DNA of 64,000 nt from Brienomyrus brachyistius (taxonomy: Eukaryota > Chordata > Actinopteri > Osteoglossiformes > Mormyridae), in assembly GCF_023856365.1 (NCBI RefSeq), contig NC_064542.1:6379363-6443362 (forward strand). Reading direction: 5' to 3'. Below, piece after piece: positions 11,601 through 21,636 of this stretch. Each line of letters begins with the position of its first letter. Position 1 is the stretch's first letter. The position numbers and the translations under genes were made by a program. The notes beneath the pieces are model-generated. The model searched no databases. It was given only the letters and a program-made list of their open reading frames with translations, and had not been told where the DNA came from.

Positions 11601-14600
11601 TTTTGGTTCACAGTGAATGCTATAATCTCCAGCTATTCCATGTTAGTTTGTCTTTTCTGCCCTGTAGGCCGCTTGGGGTTCTCTCACCCCGGGGGAGATA
11701 GCCCTTTACCCATAAATGGTAAGTAGCCTCTCTCTCTTTCACTATGTCCTCACTAGTGAACAGGAAGACCTAGAGTCTTACTGGATGTTGCTTGACTAGT
11801 TTGTGTTGGAGGCATGTTAACGAGGCATTTTGTTAGCCAAGTTAAGTCTTTTATGTTATGCATCTGCTCACGTATCGTCTTTTATCTTACATGCAGCGAG
11901 GAATTATGGCAGACGACGAGGTAAAGGACGCAGTGTTGTTGGGTGTCAGATACTATGATGGTTTCACAGATTTGTTCTGGTCGTGAACGTTTGTCTGCTT
12001 TGACAGTCGAGGCTCTGCTGTGTGTGGGGGAGGGGGGTCTCTGAACACACACGGGCCTGACACATTTGTGGGCAGTCTGCACCTACCTCAAGGGTTATTA
12101 CTGCAGTGTGTTTTCCGCTAAAATTTTCTAATAAAATAATAGCAGGCTTCAGCCAGAGGGCAGCACTTTGAGCAGGAAGTCCCATGAAGGGGCTGACTTT
12201 CTGTTGGATTTTGCCACACCCCACCTCTGCCAGGCGTCTGCAAGATCAGGGTCAGTCTCTAGTTGTCGCCCTGAGATGAGGGGGCTGCGACCATCCCCTC
12301 TGTAGTCAGCGGGATGCCCCCTCTTAGCAGTTCAAATTCAGCCAGAAAATAGGGCAACTGCCACCATCACCGGAGGCTTTCTGATGAAAAGCTGCGCAGA
12401 ACTCCCAGAAGGAAGCTCTTTGTCTTGGTGCGTGACCGGAGTGGAAGCCTGGCCTGGTGGAGCTGCCTGACAGTGGCTGGGCCCTTCCCTTCCCCCCAGG
12501 TCACTCCTCTCTGTTCCCGATGGAGGACAACTTTGCCGATGACGAGCGCACTGAGCCGGCCTTGAGCGGCCTTGGTTCTCCCCACTGCTTCCCTCACCAG
12601 AACGGGGAGCGGATTGAGCGCTACTCCCGCAAAGTCTTTGTGGGGGGCCTTCCTCCAGACATCGACGAAGGTATGCTGTGACTAGATGGGTGTTGGTATG
12701 CGTTAGTGTAACCCTGACTGGATCTGACTGCCTGATTGATCCCTCCCAGCTTCATGAAGCTGAAGCTTATTGTAGGCTCATTATAAACATCTCAGTGTCA
12801 CTGAGAGTCAGGGAGTGTCAGGCGGTAGGATGTGCCGTGAAAGTGAATGCAGGCGAGCAAAGGAAACATCCGTTCCACTTGTTGACCTTGGTGTCTCAGT
12901 CCAAGGTTAACACTGTTCGCATCGATATTTCACATTCTAGATGAAAGGGATTATAATGAATAATTTAGTAGAGGGAGGCTTGACAAACGGCCCTTTTTGT
13001 ACCCTGTGCAAACGTGTGCATGACGTCTCCTTCCAGATGAGATAACTGCAAGTTTCCGTCGTTTTGGTCACCTGTTAGTCGACTGGCCTCACAAAGCAGA
13101 GAGCAAATCCTACTTCCCTCCAAAAGGTGAGCCTTAAATGACCGCAGTCCTGTGCAGCAGTCGGGTTCCCATCTCCCGCTTGCGATCGTCCTTTTGCATG
13201 ATGGCTTCTCTTTACCGACGTGGGGATAATTGGAGCCGGCTGCTGCTTTTCTGGTTTCCCAGGTTACGCGTTCCTCCTCTTCCAAGATGAAAGCTCAGTC
13301 CAGGCCTTGATTGACGCCTGCATCGAGGAGGACGGCAAGCTCTACCTGTGTGTGTCCAGTCCCACCATCAAAGACAAACCGGTACTGGTCTTTCCATATT
13401 AAACCCATCTGAACTGCATAACTGTCCACTTAGAAGGTATAGACATCCAACCCTATTATCTCAGCTGCCTCTGGAGCTCGCTGGCTCCACCTGATGACGG
13501 TTTCCGCTGCTCACATCCTTGTGGTCATTAGAAGGAAGCGCTGGAGTTTGACGTTCTCTGAGCCATTCTGCTCACATCCCCAGGTCCAGATACGTCCCTG
13601 GAATCTCAACGACAGCGACTTTGTCATGGATGGCTCACAGCCTCTTGACCCCAGGAAGACCATTTTTGTCGGGGGGGTACCACGTCCTCTTCGTGCAGGT
13701 AAGTGGCTGCATAATGGCACGTGAGATGTGGGAGGGGGAGGGGGCTCCTATCGCTCTACATGCATCCTGTTACCCTGAGGTTCCACAGCAACAGCAGTCC
13801 CTTCTCAGTGGTGCGTGTCTGGACCTTTTGTGATTTGGCCTGTCACGATAACAGTTTCTGTTCGACAATGTATTGTCCTAAAAATAATTGTGATAAACCA
13901 TATTATTGTCAATTTAAGATCGATTTATGCCACTAATTTTGTACCACTGAACCTCCATCGTTCGTTAGCCAGGGGGAAAGTAACTGGAAGTCAGATTTGA
14001 AGAATGGTTGACTGAGAAACTCCAGAGATATTGGCGTTTGATTCTTCACTGCAGGATTATAAAGACTCCCAGACAGCTACAAACCAAGATAAAATGTGGT
14101 TGTACTGCAACGCTATGTACACATGCATATTCCTGGATCAGTGTAATCTAGGGCCACTAACGACTATAATTCTACGGATTGATCTATAGACTAGTTTAAC
14201 GATTGGTCGGTTAAACAATTTTCTCTTGAAAATTAAATTCATCGTTTAAGTTAACTGTAACTACATAGTGCACGGTTAGGTCTACTGAAAATCTAAATCT
14301 TATAACGTCCACACTACGCTTCATGAACGTGATTATTAACAGCAGCTTTGCTGCGCAGTGCTCCCTCGTGCCTGCGTTACGCGCGCCATGGAGCACACGC
14401 CGTCGCGTGAAGCACGAATCAGCATCGCATTACATCACACAGAGCAGACGGTGGGGGGGGGGGGGGGGGGAAGCAGCATGACTCTCTGAAATGTTGGGGG
14501 CATTTATTCTTATGTAAACACAATTTGCCAGTATCGAGGTGAGAATAATAGGACAAAATGAGGTTATGTCCTTGTATTGTGCGATAAGCCGATAGCATTA

Positions 14601-16230
14601 TCGTGACAGGCCTGCTCGTGATCTCAGGCCAGTGCAGGTGCCTCGTGTAACGCTGGGTAATCTTGTGAAAACGGGGCCTGATTTTCAATTTTTTGTGTTT
14701 TTTTGGCCGCGTTCATGTTCATGTTTGCACCCTAACAGAGAGAAAGTTTTCATTAGTGCTCTACCCTGTTCACTTTGGTTCAGTTTGATGATTATTTGAT
14801 GTTGGCGCTGATGTCTGACTGAGATCAGCAGTTAGAAGCTGGGTGGATGTAAAAAAGTGTTAAAAAAAAATTCACTGTGGAGCCACCTTGACTAAATGAC
14901 ATCTGTGTCTTTGTGTACATCTGCATGTCTGTCCTTCTGTGTGTGTTTGCCTGTCTATCTGTGTGTGTGTGTGTGTGTGTTTGCCTGTCTATCCGTGTGT
15001 GTGTCTGCACGTCTATCTCTGTGTGTGTGTGTGTGTGTCCGCATATCTGTCTCTCTTCGTGTGTGTGTGTCTGCATGTCTATCTCTGTGTGTCTCTGCAT
15101 GTGCACCCCCCCAGTGGAGCTGGCTATGATCATGGACAGGCTGTATGGAGGCGTGTGCTACGCCGGCATCGACACCGACCCGGAGCTGAAGTACCCAAAG
15201 GGAGCCGGCAGGGTGGCCTTCTCTAATCAGCAGAGCTACATAGCTGCTATCAGCGCACGTTTCGTGCAGCTGCAGCACGGCGAGATCGATAAACGGGTGA
15301 GGCAGCCACCCGCCGCCTAACCGACACTACTTATCCTGCCCTGCCCTGTATTTTCACTTTTATTTTTATTTTCGTCCTCTCCGCCTATATTTAAAGCAGT
15401 TATTTTAGAGGTGTTTGCTCATCCTTTCAGGGCAGCACGGGCATGCTGTCGACTTCCTGAGCTAATGCTAGTGTTCGGCCCCCTGATGGAAATGCCGGGT
15501 TCACTTTAGGAGGCTTCTGGAACATGCCGTCATTTCTCCTCGTGTATTTCTGTATCTCTCCAGCAGGGGAATCTGCCCTTCAGGGTGAGAGCTGTGACCT
15601 GCTGCTATAGTGGGGCTTGAACGCATTCCAGCCTGTTCTGCATTTTGAATATGTTCAGTTTTGCATTTTAATCTAACGTTACTTAATGTAGCGTTTTTTT
15701 TTTTTATTTATTTACCTGTTGCGCAGATAAGTCCCTTTTCCAAAGCATTTCAAAATTTCTAAATAAGCATTTTCAGTGGGACCTGCTGTTGAGCCTTTTA
15801 CAGCTTGTTTTTCAGTGACCCACATGCTTTACATAATTAAGACTTCTTGACAATTGAGGGACTAAATTTTCAGGCTCAGGTTTCTCTCTTCCTTGAAATG
15901 AGAACACGGGCGCTCTTCCCCTTTATTCTGAGTTCCTGGGCCGTCCTTCCAGCCCCTACCCTGACCCGGCCCAAACCCGGCTCGCCCGTTCTCTCTTTCC
16001 AGGTGGAGGTGAAGCCGTACGTCTTGGACGACCAGCTGTGTGACGAGTGCCAGGGCACACGCTGCGGGGGCAAGTTCGCACCCTTCTTCTGCGCCAACGT
16101 TACCTGCCTCCAGTATTACTGTGAATATTGTTGGGCGGCCATCCACTCGCGCGCCGGCCGGGAGTTCCACAAGCCGCTGGTGAAGGAGGGCGGCGACCGG
16201 CCCCGGCACATCTCCTTCCGCTGGAACTAA
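1545..16230 (+). CDS. CPEB4: Cytoplasmic polyadenylation element-binding protein 4 (ten coding exons)
   Basis: CPEB4 binds U-rich CPE motifs in mRNA 3' UTRs and controls poly(A) tail length and translation in germ cells, neurons and stressed cells. Coding exons are 1545-2642, 9261-9354, 11668-11718, 11897-11920, 12500-12670, 13037-13126, 13263-13381, 13584-13698, 15115-15296 and 16003-16230. All junctions are GT-AG and the phases agree. They total 2172 nt, or 723 aa, against about 729 aa in human. Residues 1-366 are a low-complexity N-terminal region with a His-rich stretch at about 225-243. RRM1 starts at KVFVGGL (467) and has GYAFLLFQ as RNP1. RRM2 starts at KTIFVGGV (574). A C-terminal ZZ-type zinc domain has Cys 661, 664 and 669 plus later Cys/His residues, and the protein ends SFRWN. 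The opening MGDYGFGVLVQ is the CPEB4 N-terminus as I recall it, which argues against CPEB2 or CPEB3. No frame damage is seen. Confidence 0.98.
2643..9260 (+). other. CPEB4: CPEB4 intron 1
   Basis: This 6.6-kb intron has no convincing gene in any frame. It is mostly unique AT-rich sequence. One interspersed repeat is recognisable at 8226-8600. A region at 3478-3510 loosely resembles 79-115 near the window start (GATAC-GAAAAGG-TTTCTGT-AAGGT), which suggests a faint older repeat. It ends in tandem acceptors (CAG CAG) at 9258-9263. Confidence 0.8.
8226..8600. repeat. Interspersed teleost repeat (GCGCTTTA / GGCAAGGAAAAACTCCC family)
   Basis: The block carries landmark strings seen many times in fish genomes: a TATAGCGC start, TCTCAAAGCGCTTTAC, GAGTAAGCCAAAGGCGACAG, GGCAAGGAAAAACTCCC and GAAACCTTGGGAGGGACC. 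I recognise the family by these strings but cannot assign its class with confidence. It begins next to an AACAACAACAAA tract, which may be a tail. The right end fades out by about 8600. Confidence 0.6.
9261..9354 (+). CDS. CPEB4: CPEB4 coding exon 2, with tandem NAGNAG acceptor
   Basis: The exon encodes (Q)ERSRPFDGFNMHSLE...DSLK and ends AAAG|GTAACG, leaving one base for the next codon. The acceptor reads TTCCAGCAG|GAA, so splicing can use position 9261 (one extra Gln) or 9264. Phase 0 entry is kept either way. The MHSLE-SLIDIMRAE core is conserved across CPEB2-4. Confidence 0.96.
9355..11667 (+). other. CPEB4: CPEB4 intron 2
   Basis: No gene or recognisable transposon is seen. A pyrimidine-rich stretch runs from about 10490 to 11035 and is followed by a long T tract at 11055-11082. 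Short open frames on both strands have no family resemblance and are treated as chance. Confidence 0.75.
11668..11718 (+). CDS. CPEB4: CPEB4 alternative exon 3 (51 nt)
   Basis: The exon lies between CCTGTAG and G|GTAAGT, is exactly 51 nt and keeps phase 1 at both ends. With the G from exon 2 it reads GRLGFSHPGGDSPLPIN. In mammals, CPEB4 exon 3 is also 17 codons and is alternatively spliced. Skipping it leaves the frame intact. Confidence 0.93.
11897..11920 (+). CDS. CPEB4: CPEB4 neuronal microexon 4 (24 nt)
   Basis: This 24-nt exon lies between TTACATGCAG and GTAAAG, only 178 nt after exon 3. It reads ARNYGRRR in phase 1, matching the eight-residue mammalian microexon. In mammals this microexon is included mainly in neurons under SRRM4 control, and its loss changes CPEB4 condensates. 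TGC motifs lie upstream, at ATGCATCTGC (11859-11868) and in the acceptor itself. Together with exon 3 it allows four in-frame isoforms. Confidence 0.93.
11921..12499 (+). other. CPEB4: CPEB4 intron 4
   Basis: A short intron with no gene or repeat that I can name. It ends with the acceptor TTCCCCCCAG at 12499. Small open frames crossing into exon 5 are read-through. Confidence 0.8.
12500..13698 (+). CDS. CPEB4: CPEB4 coding exons 5-8 (RRM1 and start of RRM2)
   Basis: Exons are 12500-12670, 13037-13126, 13263-13381 and 13584-13698. They encode GHSSLFPMED..., then the RRM1 start KVFVGGLPPDIDE, FRRFGHLLVDWPHK, GYAFLLFQDESSVQAL, the SSPTIKDKP linker, and the RRM2 start KTIFVGGVPRPLRA. Each boundary is GT-AG with matching phase. 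Residues are nearly identical to human CPEB2-4 over this stretch. The introns are short (366, 136 and 202 nt) and hold nothing else. Confidence 0.97.
13837..14612. mobile_element. hAT-like non-autonomous DNA transposon in CPEB4 intron 8
   Basis: The outer ends are inverted copies of GGCCTGTCACGATAA, at 13837-13851 and 14598-14612, a 15-bp perfect terminal inverted repeat. The 776-bp body has no transposase. The TIR sequence resembles fish hAT-type miniature elements as I recall them. I could not see a clean 8-bp target-site duplication, so class assignment is tentative. An 18-G run (14453-14470) lies inside. Confidence 0.55.
14930..15095 (+). repeat. TG-rich microsatellite just upstream of CPEB4 exon 9
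   Basis: Several (TG)n runs alternate with TCTGCATGTCTATCT-like spacers over about 165 bp. The tract ends roughly 20 bp before the exon 9 acceptor at 15114. Open frames in all phases here are a by-product of the repeat. Confidence 0.9.
15115..15296 (+). CDS. CPEB4: CPEB4 coding exon 9 (body of RRM2)
   Basis: The exon encodes VELAMIMDRLYGG...GAGRVAFSNQQSYIAAISARFVQL...IDKR and is 182 nt long. Skipping it would shift the frame. The acceptor context is GCACCCCCCCAG and the donor is CGG|GTGAGG. GRVAFS is the RNP1-equivalent of RRM2. Confidence 0.97.
15297..16002 (+). other. CPEB4: CPEB4 intron 9
   Basis: No gene or named repeat is seen. It contains a T run at about 15694-15704 and ends in a good pyrimidine tract, CTCTCTTTCCAG. 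Confidence 0.8.
16003..16230 (+). CDS. CPEB4: CPEB4 last coding exon (ZZ-type zinc domain)
   Basis: The exon encodes 75 residues, VEVKPYVLDDQLCDEC...RPRHISFRWN, then TAA at 16228. Cysteines in CDEC, RCGG, FFCANVTC and YYCEYC, and the histidines of IHSRAGREFH, are the zinc ligands of the family's C-terminal domain. All expected positions are kept. Confidence 0.97.
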   Translation: MEVKPYVLDDQLCDECQGTRCGGKFAPFFCANVTCLQYYCEYCWAAIHSRAGREFHKPLVKEGGDRPRHISFRWN

Positions 16231-17971
16231 GCAGGGGGCGCCAACGAGACTCTCGCCAGATGTCATAGAAACGCACTTTCTGTTGCAGGTTCCTTTTACT
16301 TTTTAATTGCGTGGTATTTAATTTAATCTCGAAGTACTTGCTTATTTTAAAACTGGAATTGTTTAGGGAGGCAGAATACATTTAGGAGTAATCCCATACC
16401 TTAGTTTGATTCCGTTTCGATTCACACGCCAGTGCACTCTTGAACGCATCAGGTAGATAATCGATTTGTCTAGTCTTCTCAGATGACTGCAGTTATTCCC
16501 GACCCCATTTCCAGGATTTGTGTGCACTCTGTATGCAGAGTCTTCAGACATGTGCTCCCAGGGGCGCCGTGTCCTTCCCTCGTAGGACGCACTGTCCAAA
16601 CTCGATCTGACATCACTGTCCATGTCATGGACCAAAGCTTGACAACGTTCAACATAAAAATTGGCCCATAGGCTCAGTCAGGTGGCCCTTTACCACAGTC
16701 CGTGGCATGTCATCCTAATCGAAACCATAGTAACGCGATTCCATTACAGCTGTTAGCATAAGATGCCCCGTTTTTGACATGCAGAACCTAATACCTCAAG
16801 CTTTGCTGCTAAACTAATGAGTAAGAGATAGATAAGAAGCTGCCCTCCATCTCTCCCATGTGCACGTACAGCCATAATCCCCCAAGCATGCTGACCCAAA
16901 GGGAGACAGAAATGCCAAGTGTTTAGATTCTGCCTGGGTGAATTCAGCGTCCTGCATATGGTGTGTGCTGACCACTAGTATATTCTGAGTGAGCTCCAGT
17001 ACTGCTTTGACCTGAAGGTCTTCCAGGCTGTCCAAAACCCCGTAAATAACACTAAAGGAGTTGTATTTCTGTATTTTGTGGGGGATTTGACTGTAAAACC
17101 CAGACTCTATCTCTGCACGCCTGTATGCGTCCTTGAACGCGTGGCCTGGTGGGTGGCGTGCACACCGGCCTGCCTGGCACACCTGGTAAATGTCAAACTC
17201 CTGCCAAAGATGGCTTTGCAGTGTTGCTTCCCTCAAATTATAGTTTCAGCTCTTGGTGTCTTGCGAACATGAGATGGGCACGCCAAAGACTGACTTCTGA
17301 GTGGTTTGGGGCAGTCGGTGAGGTGGCCTCGCATACACACACAGGTGCAGTCGCTCCCTTTCATTTCCAAAGGTTAAAATGGGGACAGGGGCTTCTAGAC
17401 ATGCTGATATTTCGGAGAACTTACCGTCACGCCATTGCGCCGGCCTTGGGGAGGGGAATGAGCATGAAACACACTGAGCTAATGTCGGTAATTTTGGTAG
17501 CTTGTGGGTGTGCTTACGCGTTACTTGTCAGGGATTCAGTGCTGAAATATCACTTTAGATACTCGTGATTAACTTCTCCTTGTATTGGCTTGATGGTGTT
17601 TCTGCTGCACAGCTCCTCCCATGGCTGACGTTCGTGGGCATGACAGGCAAACACTTTGGCAGTGGAACACCTATTTTGCAGACTATGCTGTTAATGAGAT
17701 GAGACTCTTTTTCTACTACACGGCCTGCTGAGCTTTTGGTACCGTGTTTTTTTTAAGCAGAGTTATTTTGTCATGCACATGGACGAGTTTATTATGCACT
17801 ACTTTTCTAAACTTCGTTTTCCCCAGCAGTCATTTGAGGCACATTTTTCTCACAAATGGGAAACTCCTTTTTGCAATACCTCAATTTTTCCACGTTGTGA
17901 AAAGTAGCTTTTATACTTTTGTTACCGAGAGATCTGCATATATGGGAAACTTCATTTAAACAGAATGCTTT

Positions 17972-18030
17972 TAATATATATATATAAATCTATAAATATA
18001 TATATATATATATATAAATATAAATATATA
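17972..18030. repeat. AT microsatellite in CPEB4 3' UTR
   Basis: TA dinucleotides with interrupting TAAATC and TAAATA units run over about 60 bp. Confidence 0.9.
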
Positions 18031-19570
18031 ATTTTAAATTCTGCTTTTTATACATTTCAGTGCTGAGGAATCTCTTTAACTCTCTCGAACTCTAAGCATC
18101 GTGTTGCAGTAACTTCAGTGCTCCGAAGACAGATTGAAAGTCCTAATGCTAGAGGTCTTATAAAGTAGCTGTTTCTGTCTTCAAACTGAAAAAGAAAATA
18201 TATTGAAACTTACAGCATGGCGAGAATAAGTCGTCAGGCTAATATTAATATTTCTAAATGCGCACTCAACACCCTGCTCTGCTAGATGGGGATAAAAGGA
18301 AACATCTCTCTGAGTTTGGGTAGCTTGAATATAACGACGACATTACCAATATGAATAATACTAATCTGGGTGAAGTTAGGTCTTGTATCTCGAGAATGGA
18401 TGTTAGGTGTTTAAATATTTTAACATTTAAGATGTATATCCTCGGGCTGCCAACTAGGTCCTGTTGTAATCCTTAGCATGCATGGCGTAAGATGAAATGA
18501 AACCAATACAGGAAATAGCTTTTGAAATTACTTGTTGTGATTGTGCTCCAGATGTGGTTGGATCCTATTGATTTATTGTCCGCTCCCACATGACCCCCCC
18601 ACCCCGTGTGTTACTCTATGCCTTCTCCTTATACACGCCTCTGCAAGATGCACAGATGAAAAGAAAAACAGGTTGGAAAGACTTGATCACACGCCCCCTT
18701 TGTGCTGAGACACTGAAGGGCACTTTAAGACTTGAATGTGGTAAATGTTGCAAGTTAACTTCAAGTTGTTATATGTGCAATACTTTTTTTGAGATTTTCA
18801 GATACAAAAAAAAATCTTTGCAATGTAATTCCTTAATGCCATTTTTAATTGCAGACATTTAAAGAAGATGTTAATGTTTTTCACGGTCATTTTCTACTGT
18901 TATTGTAATCCTTTTCATGCTGGTGTTTGTAAAAAAAAAAAAGAAAAAAGAAATCAAACTATTTGTACTAATATAAAAAAATTGAAGTTATTTTTAAAAC
19001 GTTGAGAGTTTTGTGCTCATTTGCTTACTTTATTTCAAGCTACTGTGATTGATAGCATTGTAATTAAGTCAATAATGTATTTAGCAGTTTACTAGTATAT
19101 TTTTAATTGGAATGTATGGAATGATTAATTTTTATAATTTGATCAGATTTTTGTTATATTTTTGAGGTGAGGCTTTTAATATGTTATAGTGTCTAGTTTT
19201 TACTAATTGCTATATTGTGCTCCACGATGTATGGTTCACATTTTCAGAAGAAAAAAATGTCTGTTTAATGATGTTACCTAATGGCAAAATTCAATAGTTT
19301 TTAACTGTGTATGGGAAGGTTGTTGTATTTATTAATAGATTTTTTTACTTAAGATATCACCTTAATTTTTAATATGTCATTTCACATGAGTTCCTATTTT
19401 TGTATTTTTCTTTCTAATTAAGTTATGTAATACAACATGTCCATATTTCTAGTTGGTCTGTAGAAGTTCTAGTGACCCAAAAGAAATCTAATATTATTTA
19501 ATTGTTTGCAGCCAACTATTTATAACAGTATGCTTAATTTTTAAATATTTGTAATGTGAAATGTTGAATG

Positions 19571-19576
19571 AATAAA
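19571..19576 (+). terminator. CPEB4: Probable CPEB4 poly(A) signal (AATAAA)
   Basis: A canonical AATAAA lies at the end of the long AT-rich 3' UTR. After it the base composition turns GC-richer. No stronger hexamer was noticed between the stop codon and this point. Confidence 0.55.
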
Positions 19577-19595
19577 CCATAACTGTGAGAAGCCA

Positions 19596-21600
19596 TTCCT
19601 TGGGGATTTCCTGTCTGGTCCGTGCTGCGTTTCCACGTCGCGTTCTTACACCGCGTTCCCACACAGGTCTGCCGATGTCCCTTCCACACGCCACGAGGGC
19701 CCTGGTGGCACTTCTGTGTCTCCCTTTGATTTGGAGACCAGCACTGAGGCTTAGCTGCTTGACCTTGTCGCATCATGTGACTAGTCATGTGATCATTCAC
19801 TGTCCATCTTTGCCTCCCTGCATCCAAAATCTATTTCTTGTGTATAATCCTAGATGTCTGTCTACCCTGCATTTACCTTTACAATTTACACCATGCTAGC
19901 AAATTAATGGTCATTGGGTTCGCCCTTGAATGTATCGAATTATGCTAAATCACTCTTGCAAGATCTGTATTAAAAATGTTTTTCAGCTGAATAATCTGAC
20001 TGCCCTATGTTTAAATGAGTCTATTCTTTTGAAAGACTGGACCATGATTACATGTCTGTTATACTACAGGAAGCGGTGTTGGGCTCAGACGAAAAGCTCA
20101 GATGACAGCCATTTTAGTTGTGGAAAACAAAGGTTCTGCTGAGAAAGACCCCCTCCTTCAAGAGCTAGGAGACGTGGGTGGGGAGAGAGACGGCACTGGT
20201 GCCAAACACAGGTTTGACAGGTGACACTTGTGATGGTGCATCTTGCTGCATAAGTGTAGGATAGAAGCGTTATCTACTTACAACATCAAAATAATTCTCA
20301 TCTACTTTTAATTTTATATCGGATACATATACACCTCAGTGCTGTAAAATGGTATGAAAAGGCTGAATGTATCGCATGGATATATAACAGGATAGCTGAA
20401 ACCGATAACATCTTGGCACAACTGATATCGTGATTATTCCTGAACGCTTCCACTTCGCTGTCATTGACTTGACTACAGTCAGCATGAAAATATAAAACTG
20501 TGACACAGGCTCCCTCTTGTGGCAACAGTATGGAAGCGACACCGCTGGTGTTTTATACACGTTATTTCGAACCAGATAACCTTCATTAATTCCCGAGAAT
20601 GATTAATTATAGCAGAATTCATCTTAGGATAAATGCAGCACAGGGTCAAGAGAAAGTGGTACATACAATGTACATTGGAGAATGTATTACCTAATAACTG
20701 ACAAAAATAAATATGGACGGTACATATAATGTGTAAATGGGAATGCACTGTTGTCAGTGTTAAATGTCATTATTGCTCCCTGGGGAACGGGCAAGGAGGG
20801 AAGAGGAAGAGTAGGCGCTATACAGTCTGATGACAACAGGCTGTAAAGATTCCTGCTAAGGCTTCTGTGGTGGATTAGGCCAGTGGCTAATCCGTTGTGT
20901 AGAGGGTGTGCAGTATGATAATGGTGAGCTTAAGGTTTACTAACGGTCTCCCATGACAGTGAGTCAAATTTGAGTCCGATCATAGTCTCGCTCTCTTTGA
21001 AGATACATGGAATTACCCGAGCTGGATTTGCTCCCCCTGGTGACCGCAGTGTTGAAGAACATGCTGGTCGCCTCAGACTGGAGGAGCCTTTCAGGGGGCA
21101 CGCTAGTCATGCTAAGAGACCGACATGTACTTGAAACTCAGACAGATAATGAAAGGGCTTTCGCACACAGAATGTAAATTACTCATGTGATAAAATCAAT
21201 TCTCAGCCACACCCTAATGAATTTGAGACGTAATGCTGGTATCGCAGGAAACGGAGGCGAAGCATCACAGTATGGATGGTGCCGACCTTCTGGTGAGGGC
21301 TTCCGCCCACCATACAATATGGCGACTCCTAATCATCCAAAAGGGGAACCTGAAGGTATGAAAAAAATGATCGTTTAATAACTAGGGCAGTTTTGTGACC
21401 AGCGGCAACCTGGGACCTGTCATATTCCATGCGGCTCCCGAGGCAGCCCCCTCTGGTTAGTTAAGCCAGCGCCCCCCAGCAGATACTGGCTGTAGGTTGA
21501 ACCGGCGCCATGTTGCTGACATGCGCTTCCTGGCGCTTAAGCTAAACCTTCGCGCGAGCCTCAGGTTCCCGTGGTAACCGGCGTCGTGTCGCGAAATTTA
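19596..21600. other. Intergenic region between CPEB4 and the C5orf47-like gene
   Basis: No gene, RNA or clear transposon is seen over about 2 kb. The last 200 bp (21430-21636) are CpG-rich and probably form the promoter of the next gene. Confidence 0.65.
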
Positions 21601-21636
21601 CGCGCTAAACACTGTTAAAACTAGCGGAAGGACAGC

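Larger units (their letters stand above)
16231..19595 (+). other. CPEB4: CPEB4 3' UTR
   Basis: This 3.3-kb region follows the stop codon and has no credible open frame. From about 17950 it becomes very AT-rich, with long stretches resembling conserved 3' UTR. A U-rich CPE-like TTTTTAT is at 19129-19135. Human CPEB4 mRNA carries CPEs, so self- or CPEB1-control is plausible. The 3' end is inferred from AATAAA at 19571-19576. An (AT)n tract lies at 17972-18030. The exact cleavage site is not known. Confidence 0.75.

Noticed and set aside
14896..15133. Cys/Val-rich open frames on both strands (about 77-135 codons)
   Set aside because: They arise from TG and CTGT repeats in CPEB4 intron 8. The only real coding part is exon 9 from 15115.
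15862..16266. 134-codon minus-strand frame across the last CPEB4 exon
   Set aside because: It is a shadow of the GC-rich ZZ-domain exon on the + strand.
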